Assembly: GCA_014338405.1 (NCBI GenBank)
Contig: JTDE01000429.1
Span: 116,022 to 180,021 of the forward strand
DNA: 64,000 nt
Direction: 5' to 3'
Origin: Paragonimus skrjabini miyazakii
Taxonomy: Eukaryota; Platyhelminthes; Trematoda; Plagiorchiida; Troglotrematidae
Of this stretch, positions 9,049 through 20,995 are shown piece by piece (the first letter of the stretch is position 1; every line of letters begins with the position of its first letter). The position numbers and the translations under genes are program-made. Below the pieces are notes generated by a model. That model was not told where the DNA came from and searched no databases. It saw only the letters and a list, made by a program, of their open reading frames with translations.

Positions 9049-11671
9049 CTGACTGTGGACCAGTGAAGGTTGCGTGTCTGCACGAAGTTCTGATTGCAGA
9101 GATCAGGATAACTCAGTCGAGTACTTTCTGACTACATATCAATATAATGAAATCATTTGTGAGCTCACATCCACAGTTGGACTGCAAGGTTTATTGCTTC
9201 GGCTGATTTTTCAAAATTCTTGGTTATAAATTCAGAGGAAGCAGCTCCCTTGAAAGGAGGACTTATAACGACCAATTTTTTGAGTAGTTGAATGTTGGTA
9301 TCCTGGATAGTAGACCTAAAGCATGGACAATCATGGACCTTTAACAACCGCCACAGTCGAATTGACATTCATTAATGCTTTCAACTCGTATGTTGACTTC
9401 ATGCAAGGCAACTTAACTAAACCGTCAGCACGTTCAAATCTCTATTAATACAGTCGTCACAATTGCATACATGGCTGTTTGTCGCTTATTAAATAGTGAA
9501 GAAACTTCGAATGAGAGCATGTTTTGATTGTTCAAATTCAAGCTTTTGGCTATGCCGGTGAACTGAACCGTGTTCAGGAGACAATACTTTGCTAGTCTCA
9601 ACTTGATGCGTCCATACAAATTAAAGTCATTTTGCTGGGATATGATAATGCAAATTGCACATATCTCAAATAAGGGCCTTTTTTATACACTTCAGGCAGA
9701 CTTAAATGTGTATATCAGTGTTATCCCAACAGACCCCGAAAAAGGGATGCTGTTATCGTTTGAGTCGAGCGATACTGGTTAAAGTTTTTATCATCACCCC
9801 GAACAAGACTCAGTTTTGGTAATGGTCATGTGATGACAAGATCGATAGGTTTTCTTTTACTTGATCGAACTGAACAAACAATGTGGGAATTATTGGCGGT
9901 AACCGAATGTTTGACAGCTCACAGGGAAGGCAAAGGTTATTAAACTTCGTATTCAGTTGAACATAATCTTCTTGATTGCGTAATCAATTTATGACGACGT
10001 ACACACTAACCAACTTATGAACTTTGTAATACTCTTATCAGGTTTGCGTAAGTTTTTAAGTTTTTCAAACAACTAATCGAGTTGTAGTCTGGTCAACCGT
10101 GTCAAAGTTGCTCATGAATTGTTAAAAATCCATCCGAAAAGAGGCACCACCTTTACGATGTACTGAAGGTTCCGATTGTGACTTGCGGTCACTGTTGAAC
10201 TTATTGCTATACGGTTTCTTAGGCTAGTACTACAGGTTACTGATGGCTAACATATGGTTTCTGTGCTTTTTAAAATGTCACTAGAATGCAACGTTGAATT
10301 CATTACAAAAATGCTCGCGATAGTATTAATCAACATTGTTGTGAAGTGATCGATAATGTGAGCGGTAGACTGCAGCACTCAGCTAACGCATGTAAATTGC
10401 GTTGCTCAAGCTGTGAGTCTACCCAAATCTTCCTTATCTAATCTGGTTAGACGTCTAGTGGCCTTGCGTAATCAAAATAAGTTATTGTTTGCTGTTTCTG
10501 GCTTATCGGTTTCCGTGGTTCGCCGGGTCGATAACTCATCCCCTCAGTGTTGTTATAGCTTTCGTTAGTTTATCCGACTGTGAACATTCTCACCGAAATT
10601 TGTATGCCGACAGAAAATCCGAAAACGACCCATTTTCCACAGAAGGAAATGGAACACTTTTCTTAGTCACCAGCAAGAACAGTCAGATTCAACTGGTCTA
10701 ACAACAGTTTTGTACAGGTGTCGCTTGTGTAGATTGTTTGAAAGTTAATAAACTAAAGTTTTGCTGCGGTTGCTGAAATCAACAGCATTGAGCAGCGGGT
10801 GAACATACGCAAAAGCTTGGCAAGCCAAAACTCTGTATGTAAGTGGTCTGTGTAGATAGAGAGATGTTAGCAATGTTTGATCACTATTCGACTGAAACAT
10901 TATCCTTGCCCGCATGAGGAATGAATTGACAATCACGGAAACTGCGTGCATCGAACAATAACGTATAGTTAATCTCGGTCGTAGCTGGTCAATACTACTC
11001 ATGTGATGCAGAAAGTGGTGAGATTGTGTTAGGAGACGCATCTTCAAACGAAGCAGCTGAGGCATATCATGTAACATCGATTGATCGATCGGGCTTTGAG
11101 TGAATTGATATGTGTTGGCACACTGAGTTAATCAGATTGCAACTGCGCGATCGAACGCCTGTACGTTATCTGAACTGTTTTCTTGCGTTCACTCTTTAAT
11201 GCCTCTCTGAAACGTGATTAGTTCTAACGCTCTGACAGCCATGTATGGTATTCATTCTGCCTTATAAATTTAGAACTTCTGTGGCCTAATTCTGACTCGT
11301 CTCGTCCTTCTAATAAACGCTGTTGCCGCACCTATTCTCTTTCTCGGTTCCGGGTCAAGCGATAGAGCACGTTACTTCAGATTGAAAGTTGAGTGTATGT
11401 ACACTTTTATATGTTTGAATTGTAGGTTGGTCATTAATCATTCACCTCATTACGTGGTCTGTAAGCGAGTGACGCAGTCTTTCTTCGCAGAACATCTGGT
11501 CTTCTGGGTGTATGGCTGGAGAGCTTAATAGCCAGTGCACCTACCGATTTGGATAACAGCATGGTACAAAGTGAGTCTTGGTGAGATATGAGAAATTTGA
11601 GTAGACCGGGAGGCAATTACACTGCCTAATACTGGTAAACAGAACTGCTCCAGAATAATTGATTATTCTTC
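9049..11671. other. No gene seen, one imperfect hairpin
   Basis: Only short unsupported ORFs occur (for example 10489-10701 plus, 10745-11077 minus). An imperfect hairpin at 10364-10423 pairs GGTAGACT with AGTCTACC and has an inner AACGCA/TGCGTT pairing. Confidence 0.35.
10364..10423. repeat. Imperfect 60-base hairpin
   Basis: The ends GGTAGACT and AGTCTACC are complementary, followed inwards by GCAGC/GCTGTG-like and AACGCA/TGCGTT pairings with small bulges. Confidence 0.4.
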
Positions 11672-12103
11672 CTAGATAATCTCGGTGAGTTTATGGTGTA
11701 GAAAGACGGGTGTAACTTTCGGGGACCGGTGTTGGATTTGTGGAAGTTGGATCGGTACAGTTGTTGGTTTAGTCCTTGTGTGATGTCGAATGTCGAATTC
11801 ATTATTGGATTCTTGGTTTGCTGGTAGAAGGTCAATCCTAAGTTTAACTTCGTCCTGCCTTTCATCTTGAGCTGTTAACAACAATGACGCATTCTGTAAC
11901 ACAGTAACATGCATACAATTCATTTGTCTCCTCTCTGTACCTGTTATTATCCTTATTGAAACTGTTGTGCTCACTGCTGTCTGACTCATCCTCATATTCA
12001 TCCAAACCTGACTGTCAATGAACCCAATTCCAGTTGCCTTAGAGACATTTTGACAAGTCGTTTTAAATGGGTACATTTTAAACGCCTTTTCTACAGGACA
12101 CAC
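11672..12103 (-). CDS. Unassigned 143-codon minus-strand ORF
   Basis: The longest unexplained minus-strand frame in the first 20 kb, ending TAG or TAA-bounded near 11672, with no known domain. An overlapping frame contains a strikingly acidic stretch (LDEYEDESDSSEHNSF) within 11941-12011, bounded by GACAG| and AACAG|GTACAG. A third frame is open at 11626-11865. Which frame, if any, is used is unclear. An upstream acceptor-like GTGTGTCCTGTAG lies at its start. Confidence 0.25.
   Translation of the reverse strand: MCPVEKAFKMYPFKTTCQNVSKATGIGFIDSQVWMNMRMSQTAVSTTVSIRIITGTERRQMNCMHVTVLQNASLLLTAQDERQDEVKLRIDLLPANQESNNEFDIRHHTRTKPTTVPIQLPQIQHRSPKVTPVFLHHKLTEII
11941..12011 (-). CDS. Possible acidic exon of gene D
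   Basis: The minus-strand piece has splice-like ends and encodes about 23 residues rich in D, E and S. Its acceptor is phase 0 and its donor phase 2, which is the phase needed by the gene D terminal exon at 160-334. If joined, the intron would be about 11.6 kb and would contain gene A on the opposite strand. The join is inference. Confidence 0.25.
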
Positions 12104-12287
12104 CTAGTATCTGGTTAGTTTGCATGCAAAACACGAGAACATTTTCACTGCAATTTTGTCAATAATACCACATAAATTTCAACCATTTGTACGGCTTTTT
12201 TTGACGTCTTCCTGGACTTGGAGGATAGCCTTATTAACCCACTGTCTGACTCAGCGCTATTGAAGTCGTCGATCGCGCGTCACATAG

Positions 12288-12596
12288 GGATTACCTTTAG
12301 TCGACAGAAACCTTTTAATATTGGTTCATTGGCCAAGTTACAGCTGGAATGCAGATTTTACTGCATTAGGATCGCTCAAGCATATGAACCGTGTGGTTTC
12401 TCGTTTAGTGTCCTTGGAAGGTAAAATTCAAAGGAAGTGTGGGCCAAAATATTCCGAACAAGGCATTGCAAATATAGTGACCCTTTCAATTGAGAATGTC
12501 CAAGGTCGAGCCAAGGCGAAAGTTAATTGGCCGTGTTTGGATGACCTAAAGTCTCTTGAGGACGAGAGATACATAAGCAATCTATCTCAGTTGTGA
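12288..12596 (+). CDS. Possible 3' terminal exon, unassigned
   Basis: A plus-strand frame open from 12288 ends TGA at 12594-12596, with AATAAA only a few bases further on, at about 12603. The stretch SRLVSLEGKIQRKCGPKYSE and the later LDDLKSLEDERYISNLSQL look coding and helical. Acceptors in phase 1 precede it (ACCTTTAG at 12300; GAATGCAG at about 12354). No upstream exon was identified and no family is recognised. Confidence 0.3.
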   Translation, partial: GLPLVDRNLLILVHWPSYSWNADFTALGSLKHMNRVVSRLVSLEGKIQRKCGPKYSEQGIANIVTLSIENVQGRAKAKVNWPCLDDLKSLEDERYISNLSQL

Positions 12597-12980
12597 ACTA
12601 CTAATAAACGGCTCAGTGTATTACAGAGTGGAGATGATATAAAACATGTTATTATTCCATAGCACAATGCGGTTTCATGTTTCATAGTCACATATCACTA
12701 CGTGATAGAAAGCGATTTAAAATACTGCATTCAGTAACGCCTAATTCGACAAACCCGAAATATGAGGTGCGTCATTCTTCTCATTTTATCTGGGATTGTA
12801 GGTGACTAGTCTTGAGGTGCCTGATGTGTTTCCCGTTATAGGGAGGTGTTCAGATATCTGCTGAACTAGTTCGTTCAAGTCTCTAGTTGTTTAGTTCAAC
12901 TTTACGCGTTGCTTACTAAACACACAACTTGAACAACAAATATTATTCAAAATTGCACCCTTTAAAAGTAATTTCAAACC
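12597..12980. other. No gene seen
   Basis: AT-rich spacer up to the assembly gap. Nothing recognisable. Confidence 0.4.
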
Positions 12981-13080
12981 NNNNNNNNNNNNNNNNNNNN
13001 NNNNNNNNNNNNNNNNNNNNNNNNNNNNNNNNNNNNNNNNNNNNNNNNNNNNNNNNNNNNNNNNNNNNNNNNNNNNNNNN
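12981..13080. other. Assembly gap, 100 N
   Basis: Exactly 100 N, the usual placeholder for a scaffold gap of unknown length. Distances across it are not reliable. Confidence 0.95.
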
Positions 13081-16000
13081 ATAATATTTCTCCGATGCGA
13101 TTCTGGAGGAACGTTTACGTAATAACTGTACCATTCACCAGTAAAACGTAATCCTCCAGAAGGATTAGTGAACTACCTGCAGCAACTAAAGAAACATTGG
13201 TCTGAAATATCCAACTTGTTAGACGTATCACTCCCTCCCAATACAGCGACTATTTCCGTATGCACTGAGCACAGGGCACTGCATCCATGTTCTTGGGCTT
13301 ATCCAGAACCATGTGCTATTTGGACGCTAAACACATTCTAGGCCCCCACAGGATAGGAGCTGGACTAATGAAACCAGTACCCTGGTTGCCGTTATTAGTA
13401 CTTCCATAAACGACCAGCGGCAACAACTAAAGCAAATTTGATCTAGAAATCTGCTGAAATATGAAGAGCTGATAGATGCAAACGGCATCTATTGATAACT
13501 TCAACTTGTGTTGTTCAAATTGGTTTTGATATACAGAAGACGAATGCTCCATTACAGTGTGCAACGTTGGCTTGGAAACACACCGGTTTTTATACGCCAG
13601 CCCTCATCACCATTTGTTCCTCCCTCAAAACGGCATTTTTCAACGTTAAGTTCCCATAATCAGTGTTTAATCCAAGGCACATCAACCCACATGACTTTCG
13701 CCCACTTCACTTACTTGTCCGTCCTAAATTTCTCTGAGTTTTGACGTTCTGATTATCACATATTTTTTATCCTCGTTGTTAATAACTCGGCTTATTCTTA
13801 GCTCACATTCGGTTTTCAAAACACCTCTGATTGCTTTTATGCTTGAATCAAGAATCGTTTTGGTACATCTTCATTGACATTGAGATTCAGGAGTGGTTTT
13901 GGGAAGTAAACGTTGTGCATGTTATGCATACCGGATCACTTATGGATGAAGTACTGCATGACAGAACTATCAGAACAACTTATCTCTGTTAATTGTTATA
14001 TTTTATTTTTGAACTTCTTCTTCCGGGAATGTATGAGGGTAGTTTCGTTTGCAGTTTATCCGAAAATCGAAAGATGTCATGTGATTCTGACAACAATCCA
14101 ATGACAGTTAGATTTATTATTCTCGATTGAAGATTTGTTTTTCTCTCTCTTTAGAAGTGCAAGTACCAACGTTTTATCTAGAGTGTAGACAACCGGGTTA
14201 AACAAAGCTCCGAATATAATTAAGCCAGCAACACGAATGCAAACTTCATCATACTCCATGATTCCTGTAGTCGGCGGTTGTTAAACTCTAAATGCCGAAG
14301 GGGTGGACAAGCTGTAGGATCTAGAACAGATACATCAACAAAACACTGGATTTGTGATAATCTAGGGACAAATAGGTTGGATCTGATAAGGTAATTAGAG
14401 TGCTGCTAAACATCTGGTGATTGAGAGTATCTCTTTAAAAGGACAAGCTACTGCTTATGTCTAAAAACGTTGGTTCTTTTTCAAACAGTTAGCCCAATGA
14501 ACCAACGTCAATGTAATGACCAGCTTATTCGACATCTTTGAGTGCCATCATCACCATAGGTTCGAGTTCACTATTCACAAGTGTAAGGTGTTCAGGACAA
14601 TACAAAGTGTTAGTACGTACGCCTATCCATAAGATCACGAGGTTGTCATCACCGAGATGGCAAGACGATATATGAGTTGTTTTTCTAGGCTGATGGCCTT
14701 TCTTTCTCATACGTTAGTATCGACATACTGTTTGTGATGGGCCTACCACATAACAGACATTCACCGCAGACATAGACAAGATTGACAGAGTGTACAACAA
14801 TCGTGTGGTCCCTATGACCACCACTTAGGCGGTAGCCTGTCGCTCCAACCCTACTGGATCCTATCTGCATTACTTAGGTGGGGGTTCAACCCAGCCAAGG
14901 GGGAAAGCATAACTTGCACGTGCATTAGCAGACCTATTCATTACAAATATGTTAGTTGAACTAAATATTTTGGTATACTGTTATTGGATGCGCAGTATAC
15001 GGAGCTGATAGAAACTATCATTACAGAGGACACAAATGTGAGTAGTATGCACATTATTGGATTCATTCATAATACACATGATGTTGTGTTTGCCTTGCTT
15101 TACACTTTTACTATAGACGTAGAACATGAACATGGAAGAAGTTGTTAACCATTCGAACGCAAGCATTCACTGCACCTGACTGAGAGTGTGGATCACGTGA
15201 TTATAGGTCAGCAATAGTCCGAGATGAGAAGGAGATTGAATACTAATTGAAACGAAGGGTGTGTTCTCGATATCACTGGAATAATAAAATACCCACCAGG
15301 GGAGGCGTGCTTACCATTCTCAAATGCTTTATTTCATTACACAAGGCGTCAGAAGTTGATGAATACGTACAATCTATTTTATGGCAGATGCACTTACCTC
15401 AAGTGCGATCGGTCTCTCTGATCTTGGGACTTTTGTCTTATGAGTGTTCGTTTTGAATGGACTGCTTAATGGTGGACGAATATCAAATCAGTTTCCTCTA
15501 GATAAAGCAAGACATCTAGACCCTTTGTCTGAATGAAAGTTTCACGTTTGAATCTAACCCAGAGTTTCTCAAACCGAGGGCAAACTCATCTGTGAATCGT
15601 AGCTCTTGGAGAGAGAACAATTCAGCAACGTTCTCTTGATTCAACCGAAGTGAATCTTGTCCATCCCAACCAAGTGGAAGTTGTTGAATGATATATTGTC
15701 TACTCTAATAGTCCAGTCAGAGAAGACGCTCATATGACTGACACTGCGAGGAATGCAAGTTTACCTCAGGAAACATAAATTGCCACATTCTGGTGCCCCG
15801 CTTCAGTGTTAATATCTTGATTGCAGGTTATATCCTTCCATCCCAGGTGCCCGGATTTTCTTGAGGAATTTCAGATTGATAATTTCAACAACTCAATCAC
15901 CTCTACTTCAAGCGAAACAGAACCAGTTGCCTCAAGATTAAGTTCAACAACTTACATAGTGTCGCTATTCCATCAGTGTCATACTTCCGTCACAAGTTAG

Positions 16001-16500
16001 TTGGACAGCCTATGGGATTGAATGACCATTAAGTTACCGGTGAATAGATGTTAGATAGACTCTACTCCTGAACTAAAACGCTAGAAAAGCTGAACACGAC
16101 AAAGTGACGGTCTGCAAGCCAGCAACGTGAGTGATTAGGAAGGAACACCGAATTTGAGCTTTCAAGGTTGTGAGTTGTATAACTCGCACACTTAAGTCAA
16201 CTTTGTCCATCCGATCCAAGTCACAATCTCAACAATGGCGCTAACCATCAGCCTCGGATAAATGAAGCTTTTATGGGAGCTTGTGTTTATGATGGATTTT
16301 TGAAGATTCAGCATTTATCTTTATTTCAGTTTGCGGTTTCAGTTGACAAAATGTAAGAAAATCGACGCCAAACCGTATAGTGTGTAAACTTGCATATTGA
16401 GTGAAACTGTGATACTGCGGCTTGCCAATAGGTTTGTCATGAGACATATGTAGATATAATTAATATTGTTTAATTTGTGTCACTAATAAGTAGTTTGACG
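13081..16500. other. No gene seen, 3.4 kb
   Basis: Both strands were read. Overlapping minus-strand ORFs at 14525-14710 and 14685-14870 have no domain. No splice-bounded exon was convincing. Confidence 0.35.
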
Positions 16501-16539
16501 GATTTTTGATTTCAGATGAACCCCTAATATGGAAAGTCA

Positions 16540-16620
16540 AGGCTTCAACTGGATTCAAACCGGCGACAGAAACAACACACTCAAACGCGGCAGGCGCTCT
16601 ACAAGCTGAGCTACAAAGTC
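16540..16620 (-). repeat. tRNA-like SINE fragment
   Basis: Read on the minus strand: an A box TAGCTCAGCTTGTAGAGCG (ending near 16595) and a B box GGTTTGAATCC (16561-16551), about 50 bases apart, in the order of a polymerase III internal promoter. The body does not fold as a normal tRNA, so a tRNA-derived SINE head is more likely than a functional tRNA gene. A run of about 12 C follows at 16660-16671 on the plus strand. Confidence 0.5.
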
Positions 16621-16671
16621 ACGTCAAGAGCCCAGAAATTTCACATTTGGAATCGGTTACCCCCCCCCCCC

Positions 16672-18014
16672 AGCACACTGTCTCATATGGAATCCAACAA
16701 ATGATCCAGGGGGTCGACTGACCGGCAGGATTTCTCGAACAGTTCATGCTGGACTTCACCAACGCCACTGTTGAGCATAGAGATTGTATTACTAATACGT
16801 TGTTTACTTTGGAAAAGTAATTCTTGTAGTAAGTCTTTATATTTGCATGTTCAAGGCTCGCGCTGGCTGACTAATCTAATTTGGCACACGTGTACATATT
16901 TTTCTGTACACCAGTTCGCTTGTGGTGGGCAGCAGTTCCAGCCGGTTCATGCGACAGGTTGCAAAGATCGAATAATTTTTCTCCACTTACTCTGTTTTTA
17001 CCACTTCCTAATAAATGTACGGTCATTTACAGCTTTCTAAATATTTTGTTTACTTCTCATTGATACTTCCATCATTATCGCTTTTTGCGAATCTTTCTCG
17101 TTGAATGTTGTCGTTTGATTTGAAACATACATGTATGCACTGGTGAATGATGTTCGTACTGTGATCATCTTCATTAGTCATTTGCAGTCACATCCAGTCT
17201 ATACCATTTCTACAACAATAGGAGTTCTAAATGCATTCGGAATCTTCATTGTCTGACAGCAAGCATCAGAAACCAAGGTAACGGTCATTTGCCACAAGAT
17301 TATGAATGAGAATATACCTAAGACATATCAACTTAAGCGCATTGTTATTTTCTAGATTGAGAGACTGTACTGTTACGGTACTATTCCGGAGAAAAAATGA
17401 CAGTTTAACGCTGAGATAACGCGGTGAAACTTCACTTGATTCACCGCTTATCCAAACTCCGACACGACAGACGATCTAGTGAGGGACCGATCCAAACGTT
17501 GCATTAAGATTCCACATCGGGATAAGACGAACTGTTTCAGTGTTACACTTAATACACCAAGCAGCTTACCGTCTGTGACTTTTTACGTACTACTGATATC
17601 AGCCAATGACGGACTGTGATTTCTTTAATGTAAATGTGCATCTGTAGTTGCGGGTTCTTGTCTCATTAATAACAACTGCTTACTACAATCAGTACAAGGT
17701 CATTCCCATAATATTTGTGCCAGTGGTTTCACTTTGAGTGCAACTACGAGGGCTGCCCAAAGTCTCCAATTCCCATTATTACACATCAGTTCCTCCATTC
17801 GTACGGCAGCTCAAACTATTAGGAACTAAAACTTGACCCGTCAATAGCTTTGACGTTCCACTGGAACAAGTATTTATAGCTCATACCGTGTTTGGATATA
17901 CCGAGCTTTGTACACGGCTGTAACGTTGGCTCATCTGTGGTGCGTATAATTATCCATCTAACATCTAGTTGTGGCTCGCTTTCAATAGGCACCACTTTAG
18001 CATACTTGTCTAGT
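16672..18014. other. No gene seen
   Basis: Spacer before the Gypsy relic, with short ORFs only. Its right part may hold further decayed flank of that element. Confidence 0.35.
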
Positions 18015-18175
18015 GGATGAGAGACCGTTCATCACTAAACGTTTATCAAGAACACGTAACACTGGTCATGGTCCAGTTGATTGGTTTTTCTTCTGTTGGA
18101 GCCTCTTATTCAGAGATTGCGCAGACCACTGACTGATCCACGTTCTGTCATTTTCGGTTTCACTTTACACTCTAG
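18015..18175 (-). repeat. LTR-like repeat, downstream copy
   Basis: Matches 19960-20125 in the same orientation. Shared landmarks are ACGTTTATC, AGATTGCGCAGACC against AGACTGCGCAGACC, and TTTCACTTTACACT against TTTCATTTTACACT. Exact LTR ends could not be set. Confidence 0.6.
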
Positions 18176-18664
18176 ACAAAGTCTTCTATGTCACAACTCA
18201 GTTTCCTTCCAGTGGAATCTCGACTTCCAACCCTGCCTCCGGAACATAATCTGTGTCTCCTCTGCGTGATTGTCGCTGCCACTTGCGAACGGTTTCAGGT
18301 GGGTTCAGTGGGCTACCGTAGACGGATTATTCGGGGATTTCAGATCTTTTATCAAGTCGATAAAGTAACACACTGCGTTATACTACAGAAGGCCCCTTCC
18401 ATTTATTTTGAAATTATTTGGAAATACCCGAAAACATCATCTCTTTAGATAATCACATTTTATTCTCAGGTTTCAAGTGGAGCGCGAACGCGTTTCGTCA
18501 GACTACACCTATTGATGCCAGTGTACTCTCTGGAAATGCATTTTTCTCATCTGATCTGTCAGCCATATGGTGTCGACCAATTTGCAAGCATATTCCACTA
18601 TCGTTAGTTGCATTCGATTGTCCGAGTTATCAAGATTTAGTCGGATTTCCTGATCAGCCCATAT

Positions 18665-18850
18665 GAAACGGGTCGTCTACTTAAAAGACGCATGAACGAC
18701 ATATTTGCCAAAATGGAACCCTGATCAGAGTGAAACTCTCCTGGCGTTCTTCACTGACAGATTCAGTGCTCGACAACCGCATCAGCAACAATTTTCGCGT
18801 CAATGTGATGCCAAGTTATCGCTTTACACAATGTTGTGAAATAATCGACA
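18665..18850 (-). pseudogene. Gypsy integrase core fragment
   Basis: The minus strand reads DYFTTLCKAI, then KIVADAVVEH, a stop, and HSDQGS. This corresponds to the first catalytic Asp region (V-D-Y-F) and the second (HSDQG) of retroviral-type integrases. The spacing agrees with the D-x(about 50)-D part of the DDE core. It is interrupted by stops. Confidence 0.6.
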
Positions 18851-19097
18851 AAAAAAATTACGTTTCCTTTGTCCCTGTGCATTTCCTTTAGGAGCCTAAT
18901 ATATATACGCCAACTAATTCATTTAGAAAACCAGCTCTCGTTTATAGTGGGGCGCTGTGTTGTTTCTGGGATTTTCGAGGCTACAGAAGTGTTCACACCG
19001 ATGGCAGTGGTTTGCCGCGTCTAGACGCAAATACGTACCTACCGGTTGAAGCTGACCAGTCAGCTGGCGCTAAGAGACACGTGAATCATAAAGAACG

Positions 19098-19346
19098 CTA
19101 TAGGGTGTTGAATACTGCTTCACATTCACTGGACCATTCAAACTTCCGACTCTTCTCCAATAGGGCGTCCGACGGGCTAGCAGTAGGTGTAAACCTCGGT
19201 ATAGGTTTCCTATAATATGGCGCGAGACCCAGGAAGCCACGCAATTCCTCGATGTATTTTTGGATTAGGCTGAGCCACAACTTGCTTAACTTCCTTCGTG
19301 GCCGTTCGAATAGTACCCTCGAATTCACATGCTCAAGAAAGATCAA
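19098..19346 (-). pseudogene. Gypsy RT-RNase H connection fragment
   Basis: Includes ELRGFLGLAPYYRKPIPRF followed by KFEWSSECEAVFNTL. This matches the strongly conserved segment between reverse transcriptase and RNase H in Gypsy elements (FLGL.YYRRFI.F, F.W...C..AF..L). Confidence 0.75.
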
Positions 19347-19399
19347 TTCTTCCTAATCTAGTTAAAGTTAGCGGGGTTGAACGTCAGACCAACTTGCGA

Positions 19400-19770
19400 T
19401 AACTTTCCAAAGACGCTATATAGATTTCTTAGGTGTCGCTTGTTCATCGTTCCTTGTACAGTAATGTCTCTTTAGTAAATGTGGAACCGAGTCAGGCTGA
19501 GATCTCCCCCAGTACACTAGGCACTGAAACGTGGCAGGGGCATTTAATGTGCCAAAAGATCTTGGTTGGAGCTTATAGAGCCCAGTGGGTACCACAACCA
19601 CTGATTTAGTCTGGTCTGACTTCTTTTACCTGCCAATAGCCTGAGGCTGAATTAGTAAGGAATGGAATCCTCCAGAGCGTCAAACGGATCATCCGTGCCC
19701 GGTAGTGGAATCGTACCATTAACAGTTGTCTCGTCCAATCTCCTAATTAGAATGCTACGATTTGTGGCGA
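19400..19770 (-). pseudogene. Gypsy reverse transcriptase fragment, catalytic box destroyed
   Basis: The minus strand reads PLPGTDDPFDALEDSIPY (fingers), then PTGLYKLQPRSFGTLNAPATF (the LPFGL.NAPATFQ box). At about 19477-19466 comes Y-stop-R-D where YLDD is expected, followed by ITVQGT. Several frame changes occur. The stop and the first-Asp replacement in the catalytic box rule out activity. Confidence 0.7.
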
Positions 19771-19959
19771 CCAAGTCGCTTGACTGCATTTGATCAAAAT
19801 AAACTGCAAGATCCCCCATATCCAGCAAATCCATGGTGCTGACACCCATAACCATTAACTTTGAAGCAAGTGCCGAGACCAGATTTCCACTGATTGTCGA
19901 TGGGATACATACATCATTACGGATTTGATCACTTAAATTTGCGTACCGCTACTGACCAT

Positions 19960-20125
19960 TTCGAGCGGGAGAGCGACTGTTCGGCAATAAACGTTTATCG
20001 AGATCACGTAGCACTGATCACTGGCCGGTTAATTGTTTGTCCTCCTTTGCGGTCTCCGTTTCAGAGACTGCGCAGACCGGTAACTGATGCGTATTTTTTC
20101 AGTTTTGGTTTCATTTTACACTAGG
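19960..20125 (-). repeat. LTR-like repeat, upstream copy
   Basis: Direct copy of 18015-18175, about 70% alike by eye. That level of divergence between two repeats that start identical at insertion points to an old insertion. Confidence 0.6.
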
Positions 20126-20863
20126 TTCAAATCGTATTGTCCGGATATATTTGTGTTTCATACAAAAGACTTATCTGTTGACAATTTTACGAACATTGGC
20201 CTAAACATGACCTGTTGAATCTTATATAGCGGGAGTGAGGCTTATAGACATGTGATACCATTACCGATGTGTGGCCAAGTAATTTTCACTAGACGCTAAA
20301 TCAGAGTATTGGGAAGTGATTTTGATAAGGAGACGGCGCCGTTAAAAGACACCACTACAACAGATATTCGACCGTAATAATTGAGACCTCATTTTCTTCT
20401 CAGTAACCTGATAATGTCTTAAGAATATATGCCAACACGCTAAGTGTTTATTAAACGGCCGAATTAACCGAGATAAAGAGTCACAAACTATCATTATTGC
20501 TTTGGTGAAAGTTAAATGTATCCACTGCGATAAACTCTCACGAGTTTATGTATCTTTATTGATTCAAAACGTTCACAAACATTAAACTTCGTTGTACCAC
20601 TGGCTTGTTGAAGTTTCAAACAATGTTATACCCGCGTTCGACCTTTGTTTCATGTTGTGAAAATCATTTATGCTATTTCGTTTGTATCACACATTTATGG
20701 TGTTTAATCGACCAAAGCAGCTGGAAATTACCAATCGATTTGGTTAATTCATCAATGGATATACGTACACCCGCACACAACTCCATGCATAGGCAGCACG
20801 TAATGAGACATTGCGAAGTGAGCTTTGCCCTTTAAGATTAGATTGTTCAACATCTCATATAAT
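20126..20863. other. No gene seen; upstream region of gene B
   Basis: AT-rich spacer. No first non-coding exon or promoter could be assigned for gene B. Confidence 0.35.
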
Positions 20864-20995
20864 ATGTATTTGCCAACAGTGAACAGTGCTACACCACAGA
20901 CGACGACACGTCCATTTGAGTTGAAGATGAGCTCCACCTTGACCAACTCCGATTCTAGACGCTCCACACTGGAACCTGGCAAAACAGAATACGAG
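20864..20995 (+). CDS. Gene B exon 1
   Basis: Open frame from ATG 20864 to donor GAATACGAG|GTGAGT in phase 0. A second in-frame ATG at 20927 (MSSTLTNSDS) is an alternative start. A possible acceptor at 20879 (CCAACAG) means further 5' exons cannot be excluded. Confidence 0.5.

Larger units (their letters stand above)
18015..20125 (-). mobile_element. Collapsed Gypsy-type LTR retrotransposon
   Basis: Two direct repeats (18015-18175 and 19960-20125) flank a minus-strand interior. That interior reads, in order, reverse transcriptase (about 19770-19400), the RT to RNase H connection (19346-19098) and integrase (about 18850-18665). That is the Gypsy/Metaviridae order. The interior is under 2 kb against roughly 4-5 kb for an intact element, with no gag or protease seen, and it is broken by stops and frameshifts. 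The element is an old, internally deleted copy and cannot encode a working polyprotein. Confidence 0.75.

Noticed and set aside
12943..13134. ORF running through the N gap
   Set aside because: It is an artefact of translating unknown bases.
16660..16671. Poly-C run as a functional element
   Set aside because: A simple homopolymer next to a SINE-like head; nothing suggests function.
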